Under the pieces are notes generated by a model. That model was not told the origin of the DNA and did no database searches. It worked only from the letters and a program-made list of their open reading frames with translations. A stretch of DNA of 64,000 nt from Staphylotrichum longicolle (Eukaryota; Ascomycota; Sordariomycetes; Sordariales; Chaetomiaceae): contig JAHCVI010000004.1 in NCBI GenBank assembly GCA_019096155.1, forward strand, positions 2,232,001-2,296,000. The letters are read 5' to 3'. Numbering within the stretch: position 1 is the first letter of the stretch; each line of letters opens with the position of its first letter. Of this stretch, positions 33,422-44,435 are shown piece after piece. The position numbers and the translations under genes are program-made.

Positions 33422-34706
33422 ATGTCGGCAGTACGTATTATCCCTTGGCTCGGCGGCCGGAACCGGGCCCCACCCCCCGGCTATGCTTTCCGGAGGGGAC
33501 CTATCCCCGGGGAGCCGAGGCACCTCAATGCCGCAGACTAACGCGATCTCCCACCTCCAGGCCCAATCCAAAGACGGGCCCGGGCCCGGGCTCCCGCCCC
33601 CGCCTCCACCCTCGGAGAAGCTCACAATAGCCGACCAATTCCTGCACACCATCTCGGAACCCGTAGTCGCGGCCTTCTGCGCCGGCGGCGTGGCCGGCGC
33701 CGTCTCGCGCACCGTGGTGTCGCCGCTCGAGCGGCTCAAGATCCTGTTCCAGGTCCAGAGCGCCGGGCGCGACGCCTACAAGCTCAGCGTGGGCAAGGCG
33801 CTGGCCCAGATGTGGCGGGAGGAGGGCTGGCGCGGGTTCATGCGCGGCAACGGCACCAACTGCATCCGCATCGTCCCCTACTCGGCCGTGCAGTTCGGCA
33901 GCTACAACTTCTACAAGCGGCACTTCTTCGAGCGGCACCCGGGGGACAGCCTGACGCCGCTGTCGCGCCTGACGTGCGGCGGCATCGCGGGCATCACGTC
34001 CGTCACCTTCACGTACCCGCTCGATATCGTGCGCACGCGCCTGTCGATCCAGTCCGCGTCGTTTGCCGAGCTCGGCGAGAGGCCCAAGAAGCTGCCCGGC
34101 ATGTGGCAGACCCTGATCACGATGTACAAGTCGGAGGGAGGCATCAAGGCGCTGTACAGGGGCATCGTCCCGACAGTGGCCGGCGTGGCGCCATACGTAT
34201 GTGGTTTAGGTCATTGGAGGGGGTGGGTTTCGCCAGGAAGAAACAGTGGCTAACGTGCAGGCGCAGGTCGGCTTGAACTTCATGACGTACGAGTTCGTCA
34301 GGCAGTACCTGACATTAGAGGGCGAGCAGAACCCCAGCGCTAGCAGGAAATTGGTCGCTGGTGCCGTCTCTGGCGCTGTCGCGCAGACTTGCACATACCC
34401 ATTGTGAGTGTGGCCCCTGTCGGCAGCGGGACTTGAAGTGGGGGGCGTGGCTGACAAGTCGATAGCGATGTTCTGCGGCGACGGTTCCAAATCAACACCA
34501 TGTCCGGCATGGGCTATCAATACAAGTCACTGGCGGACGCAGTCCGCGTTATCATTGCGCAAGAAGGCGTCAAGGGTCTCTACAAGGGCATCATCCCCAA
34601 CCTCCTCAAAGTGGCGCCGAGTATGGCGTCGAGCTGGCTGAGCTTCGAGCTCTGCCGCGACTTCCTCGTCAGCCTGAAGCCGGAAGAGGACACACTACTG
34701 CAATAA
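33422..34706 (+). CDS. Mitochondrial carrier family protein (YPR011C-like)
   Basis: Six-helix inner-membrane solute carrier. Exons 33422-33430 (encoding only MSA), 33561-34196, 34267-34403 and 34466-34706; 340 aa. The tiny first exon is supported by its GTACGT donor, a GACTAAC branch site and a phase-0 acceptor at 33560. Three carrier repeats carry the signature P-x-D/E-x-x-K/R: SPLERLKILFQ, YPLDIVRTRL and YPFDVLRRRF, each followed by a GxxxLYRG/GLYKG-type motif. GNGTNCIRIVPYSAVQFGSY resembles the yeast YPR011C group (adenosine phosphosulfate-type transport), but the substrate is not certain from sequence. Intron 3 ends at a tandem acceptor (CAG-GCGCAG). Confidence 0.92.
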
Positions 34707-34973
34707 TGCTGGCTGAGAGACGTGAGCTTCTCCTCCTTCTCCACATCCCCATCTCCGCACTCGCTAACTCCCAGTTGTAGGGACTGACGGGAACAAGTTG
34801 ATCGATCAAGGCAGCTTTTTCCGTTCCTCTAGATACGCCACTAATAACCCTAGTTGTACATAGAAAGTGAAGGCCGCTTTCATCGCTCCGACCCCCCGGC
34901 TGCATAGCCTTGTGGACAACTGAAAAAATGACGGGGTTCTCGAGCACCTATCCGCCGCGTGCGTCTGACCTTT

Positions 34974-36215
34974 TTACATGAAAGGCGGCAGCGAGAAGGG
35001 GTAGCCGGCGTTCTTGCCGCGGAAGATGCTGAGGAGGAGGCTGTACACGACGAAGAGGATGCTGCCCCAGGCAATGATGGCGATGCCCTGCATCTTGGGA
35101 TCGCTAATCCGGGGAACCTTGATGGCCAGGGAGATGCCAGAAAGAGCGAGGATACCATCTGTGAATTTTTGTGGTGGGTTAGAAAGACAGGGAACATACG
35201 GAAAGGGGCGCTTGGGGCCGAGGGCCTAAAATGGGTTTGGGGAGGGAGAGTAAAAGGAATAGACGTGAGGGATGTAACTTACACATAGCAGCCACGATCT
35301 GTGTCTCAAGACCGTACTGGTTCTGAAAGCCGCTCGCGAAATAGCTAATGCCGCCGCGCCCGTCGCCGGCGACGTACGGGACATTGCGGATCTGGTTGAA
35401 CATGTGGCCGCTGGTGAAGAGCAGGATGGAGATGAGCGTGATGCCAGCCCACACGGTGCGGTTCTGGATCACGGGCAGCACGTAGGGCCAGGCGGCGTAC
35501 GACGCCGTCAGGCCGCCGGAAAGGATCACGAAGGTCGAGATCCACCGCATCCAGTTGATCGGCCGCTTGACGGGCGGGTGGGGGCGATCGGGGAGGTGGC
35601 GGGCGATCCAGGCGTGGACTTGCTCGGCCGCTTGGGAACTGGTCAACGGGGTTTAGTGTAAGCAGCTGTATTTGGTCCATCGTGCAAGAGTAGTCTTGCT
35701 TACCCGCTCGTGAAGTCATATCGAATGGGCTCGGGTGAGGCCGCGGCGTGAGAGCCGATCGTAGGCGGGAAGAGGAACAGCACCGGTGCCGTTTGCAAGC
35801 CCAACTACCACCCCTTCAAGTCAGCCATGGCTTCTCCGCTAACACCAATCTCACGAAAGGAAATCCATACGCTCATGAAGATATCCCTCCCATCGGCAAA
35901 GTCCAGCGTGCCAAACACCACCCTCGACTCCCCCTTCTTGTCTCCAGCCGTCCAGCTGCGCGACAGCAGATCCCACTCCGGCTGGAAGTCCCGGCACAGC
36001 TGGCACCCGAAGCGGGCGTCCATGGCCGTCAGCAGCACCGCCACCGTGTAGTCGCGCGGGGTGCCCGTCAACTCGCGGTACGACGGGTCGCCGAGCTTTA
36101 CGGGGGCCGAGGAGAGGGCTTTGGCATGGTAGGTCTGGAAGCGCTCCTCGGGGGACTTCTTTGCTGCGCTGGCGGACCCGAGGAGGGCGAGGAGGAGGGT
36201 CGGGAGGAAGCGCAT
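34974..36215 (-). CDS. OST3: Oligosaccharyltransferase OST3/OST6 subunit
   Basis: ER oligosaccharyltransferase subunit with a lumenal thioredoxin-like oxidoreductase domain that assists N-glycosylation. Four exons: 35871-36215, 35704-35804, 35283-35638, 34974-35158; 328 aa. Seen: signal peptide (MRFLPTLLLALLGSASA), the redox motif CQLC in DARFGCQLCRDF, TAPVLFLFPPT with the cis-Pro region, then four membrane helices (STFVILSGGLTASYA, WAGITLISILLFTSG, ILALSGISLAI, IIAWGSILFVVYSLLLSIF). The last exon encodes the C-terminal helix and ends LPPFM. Introns are 66, 65 and 124 nt. It is divergent from the coiled-coil gene at 36792. Confidence 0.95.
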
Positions 36216-36791
36216 TTTGGCTGCTGGCGACTACCGGAGGTGCCAATTGGCGGGTGGTTTGGTGGTGAAGCTGGAAAAAGAGTGTGTCGGTCGCCGGGGG
36301 AGGGCCAATTGCACCAGGACGGGCGCCGGAAGTGTTGTCGTCGTCGGAGCTGGGGGGGATGGCGGCTTGGCGGGCGATGGGGATGGAGCTTCTGGAAGTG
36401 TGTCCTCAACGTCAGCGAGAGTGCCAGACTGCCGCCAGTGAGAGAGAGAGCTCGGAGCACAGAGCTGCAGCTGGCTGGAACCCTGCGGCTTGGCGCTGCC
36501 GGACCGACGAGGACGAAACGATGGGACGGCGGGGGCGCAAATGGCGCTAGGACGGTTTGGGAACACTGTTTACTTCAAAGATGGGGCAACCCGAACTGAT
36601 GATGCATTCCTCCATCACCCATCGCCAACCGACATCCCTCGTATCGCGCCTCCTTCTCAGTTTATTCTAGGTTATATTGCCAGTATTAAGGGCTGTATTT
36701 GGCTACCACTTGCGCCCACTGTTTACCTCGCTTTCGCCCAACCGCAGCTTGCATCCTTATGCCGTCGAAAAACGCGTCGCAATGTGTAAAC
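36216..36791. other. Shared promoter of OST3/6 and coiled-coil protein genes
   Basis: About 575 nt between divergent starts. It is GC-rich near OST3 and AT-richer near 36650-36700. No coding gene supported. Confidence 0.4.
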
Positions 36792-38873
36792 ATGGACTCT
36801 GAAAAGGTGCGCACCATCTCCAATCCCTCACGGACAGCGCCCTGACGCTCGATTGATGTCAGAGATCCGAAACCCTGCATGCTCTCGACATGAGATACCG
36901 ACGTGCCGTCCACGAGTGCGACCTCCTGGTCAAGGAAGAGGATGGCCGCCGGTTGAAGCTCCGCAGCATGGTGCTCGGAGATGAGACCTCGGCGCTGAAG
37001 GACCAGCTTGTGGTGAAAGAGACGCGCATCAAGGAGCTCATTGATCAAATCGACGATGTCCGCATTCAGCTGGACAATGCGCAGGAGAAGTCCCGCAGGC
37101 AGGATAACCTCATGCAGTCGCAGGCCCGCGAAATCAACAACCTCAAGGTAAATTCGTCACATACCGGGATGTTTGCGCCTAAATCTGACGAGTCTGTTGT
37201 AGGAGGAATTGACAGCGATCAACGCCATCTCACACGACTCAGCCAAGGTCTTGTCCGAGAAGCTCGCCCTTTCCCGCGAAGTCGCCGTCCTCAAACCCGA
37301 ACTGGAGCACCTTCGATCGCAGCTGGCCCATCAAACAGATGTTCTTGCCGAGAAATTGGCGCTCGAGCGCCAGCTTAACACGCTGGAGGTCGAACTGGCC
37401 AACGAGAAACGGGCCGCACAGAAGAACATGAGAACCCAGGAGAACAAGAACAGCGAAGCAGATGGGGAGGTGCAGGCGCTCCGGGGACAACTTGCGACCG
37501 TAGAAAAGAGTCTTGCTGCTGAGAAGCGCAGGGTGGAGCAGCTCACCAGGAGTCAGACCAACGCCACAAAGACGCAGGAAGAACTGGAGCAGCTCAGACA
37601 AAACCTAGAGGAGGCAGAGAAGGCCCTTGTTAATGAGAAGCGCGCGGCAAAACGGCAGGCGAAACTTTCAGCTGCGGATGAGGAGCTCGAGCAGCTCCGG
37701 GAGGAGCTTGCTGAGGCCCGCAAGGCCCTGGCGGAGGAAAAGAGGGCACAAGAAAAGCTGCGAAAGGAGAATGAGCAAGCTCAAATCGACGCAGAGGAGC
37801 GACAGCAAGCGGCAGGTGACAAGGTCGAAAGGCTGCGAGGCAAGTTGCGCGAGACCCAAGAAGAGCTCAAGAGATGCAAAGCCGAGCTGGAGAAGGCGCA
37901 GGAGCGGACAGTGAAGAGTTCCAGCGGAGTATCGACCACCACAATCCCAGTCAAGGGCATTGGCGCGAAGGTGAACGCGAAAAAGAAGAAGCCCGCCGAC
38001 GAGATGAGCGTGGATGACAAGGTTCTCCTCACCCCTGGGAACACAGATGACCGGCCGAAGCGCCCTCTTAAGAAGAGGGGTTTCGACCTGTCCATGGTCG
38101 GTGGCAAGTCCGAGTTCTCCATCACCCCCTTCCTCAACAAGACCGTCAACCTCGACGCGTCTCCGAAGCCATCCGCCGAGGACGCCACGCCGAGCGCGCC
38201 CGTCCAGTTCCGCGGTGTGGAAGAGCCCATGACGACCACTACTACCGAACCAACGACGGAGGAGGCAGCAGCGCCCCAGTCCTCAGCCGTGAAACCCGCC
38301 ACCACCAAACTCGTCGAGAAGCGGCCCCGCGGCAGGCCTCGCAAGGAGCCCCTCTCCGACTCCTCTCCGTCCAAGAAGAACCTGACCGCGCGCAACCGTA
38401 AAGCCCCGCGAGTTGAGCCCACCCTGGAAAAGGTTGCCGAGGAGCAAGAGGAGGGCGACAGCACCAACCAAGACCAGGAGAACCGCTCCACGACAAGCAC
38501 CACCACCGCCACCGCCAAGACCGCTACGACTGCTCCTACCACAACAGCCGCAAGCACCTTGCCCAACTTCAGCATCCCAGAAAAGGCTGAGCCCAAGAAG
38601 AAGAAGCGCAAGCTACTTGGGGCCAATGCCTCGACGCTGTTTGACGGCGGAGAGGATGAGGGAGAGAGGGTGAACCCTATCGCTGCTTCTGTGTCTGCTA
38701 CAGGTGCTGCGGGGGCGGTGAAGAGGCCGGCGGTCAAGGTCGGGGGAATGAAGGCCATGGGGAAGGGGCCGGTGGTGGCGCGTATTGGGGGCGTCAAGAA
38801 CGCGTTTGCGGGGGCGTCGTTTTCGCCGTTGAAGAGGGATAGAAGAGGAGTGGCGGCTAGTTTCTTGGCGTAG
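36792..38873 (+). CDS. Long coiled-coil protein with AT-hook-like motif
   Basis: The predicted protein has 656 aa from exons 36792-36806 (MDSEK), 36863-37147 and 37203-38873. Residues about 20-340 are almost continuous heptad-type coiled coil (LSREVAVLKPELEHLRSQL, LEQLRQNLEEAEKAL, LRGKLRETQEELKRC). The C-terminal half is Ser/Thr/Lys-rich and low complexity. It contains an AT-hook-like RPRGRPRK near residue 475, basic clusters (KKKKRKLLG), and FDLSMVGGKSEFSITPFL, followed by Thr-rich runs. This layout fits a chromatin, kinetochore or spindle-associated scaffold, but I do not recognise the family and assign no function. Confidence 0.85.
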
Positions 38874-39372
38874 CGTACCTCGTCTGGAGAAAGGGGAGGA
38901 AGATGGATGTTGGGTCGGGTTGTGGGGGTTTTCTTTTGGGTTTGGGATTGGGATGGGGCATATTCTGGCGCTTTTGGGTGGTTTTTGTTGCATTTGATGT
39001 TGGGCCTGGTTGGGAGTTCTGGTCTGGGTATTTGTACTTGTCGCTTTTATGGTACGATGAATGGAGTGTTTTGTTCCTGACTTTTTGTCTCTCGATGCTG
39101 AGCGTGATGTCGAACAAATCGTGGAATACTCTTCAAGTGCATCCCTGTTGTGGCTAGTGGCATACTTTGCATTCATCAATTGAGTATTTGCATTTACAGG
39201 CGACCAAATTAGTATCAAATCTTAAAACTTGCAATTAAGTTGTTCATCTTCAGCTGCTTTCACAACAACTCAAAGGATCACATCTTCATTTCTCGTTCTT
39301 GTGACAAAGCTTCTGACCTAGTACTTACTTTCTCATATTGAATGGAATAGACAAACGAAATACCCCGCGCCT
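38874..39372. other. Intergenic
   Basis: A G/T-rich 3' flank (38900-39060) and then an AT-richer stretch before the methyltransferase start. No gene supported. Confidence 0.4.
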
Positions 39373-40812
39373 ATGCAAGCACAATGGGTGCGGACGCCAG
39401 TCCGCTTCGCTGGCCCTGTCAACAGGATCTCACTCTCACAACTCAACCAAACCCATAACCGACTCTCACCCTTGTCCCTCCTCCCCAGGCACACGTCCAG
39501 TCCAACACCAAGGACGCCAGCACCCATACCATCAACTCCCATCCGGCCATCCTCCTCGGCCTCCTCCCGCTGGAAACTCCGACAGGGTTCCGACCCCTTC
39601 GCCCGCTCCGCCCGCGTGCAGGGCCTCAAGTCACGCGCCGCCTTCAAGCTCCTCGAGCTCGACTCCAAGTACCACCTCTTCCGCCGCGGCAAGGGCCAGG
39701 TGGTCGTCGACCTGGGCTACGCTCCAGGGAGCTGGTCACAGGTTGCCGTGGACCGGACGGCGCCCAACGGCACGGTCGTGGGCATCGACCTCATCCCCGC
39801 GCAGCCGCCCAAGGGGGTGAGCACGATACAGGGCAACTTCTTGAGTCCTGAGGTGCAGGGGATGGTGAAGCAGGTTCTGGTGGAGGGAGAGAGGAGGAGG
39901 GTTGCCGCGAGGGCCGCGAGGAAGGGGAAGAGGGAAGAGGCGGTGGTGGAGGAAAGGGAAGAAGGGGAGGGGGATACGGTTGCCGACCGGCCGAGCTATA
40001 TCGACATGGAGAGGATGTCGGCGGTGCATGAAGGGGGGATCTCGTCAGGGCCAGAACCGTCACATTCGTCACAATCACCCGTCGACGACGTCCATCCAAC
40101 CCCGAAAGATGACGAAAAGCCCAATCTGCGTTTGGTAGACGTGCGTACAATCACTCCACAGTCCCACCTCATCCAGCCCTTGATCCAACCAGCCCACACA
40201 CCCCCGAGCTCCGAAACACGCAGACTAACGCCCAAGGACCTTACCCAAACACAGGTAGTACTCAGCGACATGTCAGAACCCTGGCCCCAGACCCACGGCT
40301 TCTCCGTTAACACTTTGAGTAACCCGTATATCAGGATGATGAACACGAGCGGCATCCCCTTCAAGGACCACGCAGGGAGCATGGTATTACATCTCACATT
40401 CCCAAACCAACCTCCATACCTGATCCCTTTCCCTTTTCCTCTCCCACTCCTTTTCCTTCCGTTCAGACCTCTTTCATACCAGAACCACTGATCCCGCCCA
40501 ACGCAGGACCTCTGCCACGCCGCCCTGACCTTCGCCTCCGAAACCCTCAAGCCCGGCGGCCACTTTGTGTGCAAGTTCTATCAGGGCGCCGAGGACAAGG
40601 CCTTGGAGACGCTACTCCGCAAGATGTTTGCCAAGGTGCATCGGGAGAAGCCCGAGTCGTCACGAAGCGTAAGGCTTTTTCCCTCACCCACCACTTTTCT
40701 CTGCTCGAGGCGGAACTGAAAGAACTGTCGGCTGTAGGAATCAAGAGAAGCGTTCTTCGTCGCACTTAGGAGGAAGGGCGAGGTGACGATAGAGGACATC
40801 CAGGGCCAATAA
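39373..40812 (+). CDS. MRM2: Mitochondrial rRNA 2'-O-ribose methyltransferase (FtsJ/RrmJ family)
   Basis: SAM-dependent enzyme that methylates a ribose in large-subunit mitochondrial rRNA. Exons 39373-40383, 40507-40668, 40738-40812; 415 aa. The first ~70 residues are Arg/Ser/Pro-rich, like a mitochondrial presequence. The FtsJ K-D-K-E tetrad is visible: Lys in KSRAAFKLLELD, Asp in LSDMSEPWPQTHG, Lys in LKPGGHFVCKFYQG, Glu in ESREAFFVAL. The SAM site is VVVDLGYAPGSWSQVA. A 110-residue insertion rich in Glu/Arg/Ser (about residues 175-290) separates the SAM motif from the DMSEPWP motif, longer than in bacterial RrmJ but common in fungal MRM2. Introns are 123 and 69 nt. Confidence 0.93.
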
Positions 40813-41200
40813 CAGGCTCTTAGATTCCGGATTCCCTTTGCTTGCGAGGGGACAAGAACTCCGCATGCAACATCACACACGTCACTGCGATCGGAAGACA
40901 TACGCACATCGCATTTGTGTAACAAAGCACACATAGAGGATCGGAAAGACCAAGGTTTACGTCGCCGCGGGGCTCAATGGCATTGTCATTCATAGTCGTG
41001 GCATCAGCATGTGCCAACCGGTCAATTCCCCATGCCCGTAAAAAAGAGAGAAAGACTTTTGTGCCGTTCCGTGTGCTGCCCCGGACCGAGAGCAGACCAT
41101 GGCCAGCCCGGAAACCACACGCCCCAAAACCAATGCCATTGCGACAACCAAGAACCCCACGCCATGCCCCAAACTCCAAAGGGTATCGGTGTCCACCACT
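40813..41200. other. Convergent 3' region MRM2/RPL18
   Basis: Presumed 3' untranslated regions of two converging genes; no coding signal. Confidence 0.45.
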
Positions 41201-42116
41201 TTAGACCTTGAAACCACGCGACCTTCTGCGGCCACGAGCGCGCTCGAACTTGCGGCCCTTGGAGCGGACATAGGGCTTCTGTTTGAGGGGTCAGTGCTGT
41301 TCCGACTTTGCATCCGCGCAAAGAATGTACGAACCTTGTTCTTGTGGGGCCCATGCCGAAGTGCTTGACGGCCTCACGCGAGTTCTTGGGGCCACGGAGG
41401 AGGAGGGTGTTGGCGCCAGTGGGCTTCTCGAGAGCCAGCTGGTCGAGGGTGATGACCTGGCCGCCGGCAGCGGTGATGCGGGCACGGCGGTGGCGGTGAC
41501 GCGGAGAGCGGCAACCGAGACCTTGGGGACGGTCAGGAGACGGTTGTCATCGTGACGGTGCCAACGACAACGACGGTCTTCTTCTCGTTGCCGTTCTTGA
41601 GGTTGGCCGCAATGCGGGACAGCGAGATGGGGGGGCGGTTGATGCGGCTCATGAACAGGCGGCGGAGGACCACCTTGTTGAAGGGGACATCAGTGCGGCC
41701 TGGTAGTTCTCCAGTCAGACAATTGATTCGGTCCAAGGCTGCGGTGCGAGGAAACTTACGGGCCAGGAAGCGGTAAAGCTTCACCAAGAGCTTCAGGTAG
41801 ACGTTGTCGCTCTTGGGGGCCTTGCGGTGCGTGGACCGCTCGTGGTGCTTCCGCAGATCGATACCTATTGTTGCAAACAGACTCCAGTCAGCCTTTGGGT
41901 CCTAGTATGCTCATGTTGGCGCGCGTCGACCAGCGATGCATCATCTCCAAGCATATCCGCGCCGTCTTTCTCTCTCGAGAAAGGGCTCAAGCGGGAGCAA
42001 CGGAGACGAATTCTCGACCGGGAGCAGAATTGCCATGGTTCGCAGAGAGAAACGTATTTCAGAGTCTCGTCCACTCGCACACAAAAGGCTTCGAGGAGGC
42101 CGGGTTACGTACCCAT
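41201..42116 (-). CDS. RPL18: 60S ribosomal protein eL18, coding frame broken by one-base deletions
   Basis: Large-subunit ribosomal protein. Exons: 42113-42116 (ATG G), 41760-41864, 41335-41699, 41201-41278; introns 248, 60 and 56 nt. The tiny first exon followed by a long first intron is typical of fungal ribosomal protein genes. Encoded segments: GIDLRKHHERSTHRKAPKS, RRLFMSRINRPPISLSRIAA, EKKTVVVVGTVT, KPYVRSKGRKFERARGRRRS and FKV. In exon 3 the frame breaks three times by a missing base: near 41551 (GTCAC/GATGAC), near 41486 (GCC/GTGCC), and at the G4 run 41346-41349. Together these restore phase but leave an early stop. With the bases present the protein would be 184 aa, the normal family length. 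Confidence 0.93.
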
Positions 42117-44435
42117 CGTGACGGTGACTCGTGGATTGTCGACAAAAATCCGAGTCGATGGGGGAGTTCGTTTGGCGATGTCGAGAATTCGAAGTTCGCA
42201 AAATTTGGGGGAGATTTTGGACTGGTGGGGAGGATTTTGTGCGTAGGCGGTGTGCGGCGGCAGAGTTGAGGTTCATGTGGGGCGCTCGCCCCGACCCACT
42301 CAGAGCTGGGCTGAACGATCCAGGGCCAGAGGAGAAGCTTGTCCCAGAGAGTGAGTGGGTCCAGTCCACACACGAGTTTTGACGCCACAGGCGGTTCCCG
42401 TGTTCCAGTCGCCGTCTTGATGCTCTCTCAAGTCTTATGAACTTGCTTAGACACAAAACTGAAATGTACAGCAATGAACGCACATCATCAACTGCTTCGG
42501 AGGCACATGGAGTTCTTAAGTACAGTGAATTCTGAGTCCATCTCATAGCACTCGCACATCCTCTTCTTTCCCTCTTAATGTGCCTCCCCTTCTGCTTTTC
42601 ATTCTCGACAAATCCCGCTCACTTCTGTTCCCTCGTTTTGATTATCTTCTTCAGTCCTTTGTGACAACAGTATTTTCTTACTTTCTTCCCCGTTCATTTT
42701 GAAGATCATTTTCAAGACCTCGCTCATAGGACCATGTCTGCAGCTCTGCATTCAAGTGACATCAACATTTAGGATTCAACACCATCTAGCATTCGACATC
42801 TAGCCTTCGACACCAATAATCATTCAACATCAGCAAAAATCACTCCCTAGACGGCAGGCAACCCTGCCTTCCCGGTCCTGAAAGCAATGATGCAGCAGTA
42901 CGTGTACTATACCATCCTCCTCCTGGACGATCGCGCAACATGTTCCCATTGCTAGGAGGGGTATCTTTACTTTCTGGGAGCCCACTCACCACCGCCACTG
43001 ATTAGACCGCAGTGCGGTGAGGTCGGCCAAATCGGGTCCATAATATCGGGTCACGATATAATCCGTATGAATGGCATGAACGCTGTGAGGAGCACGAATC
43101 ATAGCATGGAACCTTTTGTTTGATAAATCTTTGCTGAAGTGAAGTGCGTCGCTGACGAGGAAGAGCATGAGGACCGCGACAGAACTGCAACCTCATGGGT
43201 CTTGATCTACGATTCACTTTGTTAGCCACCGGGCAGTCACTGGCTGACCAGCCACATGTGTTCGAGGCCCTGGAAGAGTCTGTGCCAAGACCGGCCATTG
43301 CAAGCGAGCTTGAACACTAATCACCTCGTCAAGCGTCGATATTTGCTGAGATACAGAAGAAATGGAGGTGTTTCTCCGGTTGGTCGGATCTCTTCCGTTC
43401 CCCTTTTTCGGGACGAGCACCGACTCCGTTGAGGCTGAAGACCGGACATGACCGGGCTCTTTGGCCCATAAGCTGGCCAGGAGCCCCATGACAGAAAACA
43501 AACCAGCTGGTGAGCGGTGGCTGGCTGCACGATGGCCTACCCAATGTCAGGGGTTGGTGTTGTCTTCAACGGCGTTGAAATCTTTCTGTCTGTAAGGACC
43601 ATTGCACAACATGAACATTCCGCTGTTCTGGGATTATTAGCCCTCCTGACAGTCCCGGGACGTTATGCCAAGACCAAAGTTACCTAGGAGACGCCCGAGG
43701 AGTGCGGCGCGATCCTTTCACCTCTTTCCGTTCTGAGCCCCCCATCCTGGTTAACAAAAAACTCGAGTCCTCGAGTTCATCGCTCTGATGAGCAGAGCAG
43801 CTTGACTGCGGGCGTGACTAGCGGGGGCGGCCAACTATTGCCATGGATACCCATGGTCTAGCTGAATAGGTGAGAGGCGCTCCGCCAAGCCTTTGGCAAG
43901 AAACAACACACTATTCTCATAGCGTATGTCAATGTCAACGGTACGCATACAGTCTGGCCAACAATCGTACGTTTTCCTGTAGGGCACCCCGTTCGCGCCC
44001 CTTGCCAGCCCGATTCAAGACTCGGTCAGGGCAGCAAAGTAGAGTGAGGAGGACTGCACAGCAGTGGCCGGGTCAGAAGCTCCGTACCGTTCAAAAGGTG
44101 TCTCAGCCGCAACGCCTCGTGAATATTCGGAGCAATAGCGCGAGGTCTAGACACCGGACACTGCGAAAACATTCAGCTGCTCACTGCCTGAGATGGACAG
44201 GGGCCGCTCGCAACACAAGGAAGGCACCCATCTTCATGTTGACGATGGATCCCAAAACGCAGTATAAGTACGACATGCCGTGTGCCATGTGAGGTGATGT
44301 TTTCCTCATCAGCAGCTTCCAGTCAGCTTTCCGGAGAAATCCCAGTCTTTCATTCAGCTCGCAGCGCTGTTTCCAACTTCTGCCTCTCATTTTCCAGTTA
44401 AACTTGGTTCATTCCTTCACTTTTTTCTCTTTCCA
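42117..44435. other. 2.3-kb gene-free region
   Basis: Contains the RPL18 promoter (pyrimidine-rich leader near 42540-42720) and the PAN-protein promoter. At 42748-42833 there are short imperfect direct repeats of the type ATTCAACA(CC)ATCTAGC. No coding gene or RNA gene supported. Confidence 0.5.
44263..44268 (+). promoter_or_regulatory. TATA-like element of PAN protein gene
   Basis: TATAAG lies about 170 nt upstream of the ATG at 44436. The spacing allows a short leader; inferred from sequence only. Confidence 0.35.

Noticed and set aside
37781..38797. 338-codon minus-strand frame opposite the coiled-coil gene
   Set aside because: Mirror of the Thr/Ser/Lys-rich low-complexity coding strand; the + strand has consistent exons and coiled-coil heptads.
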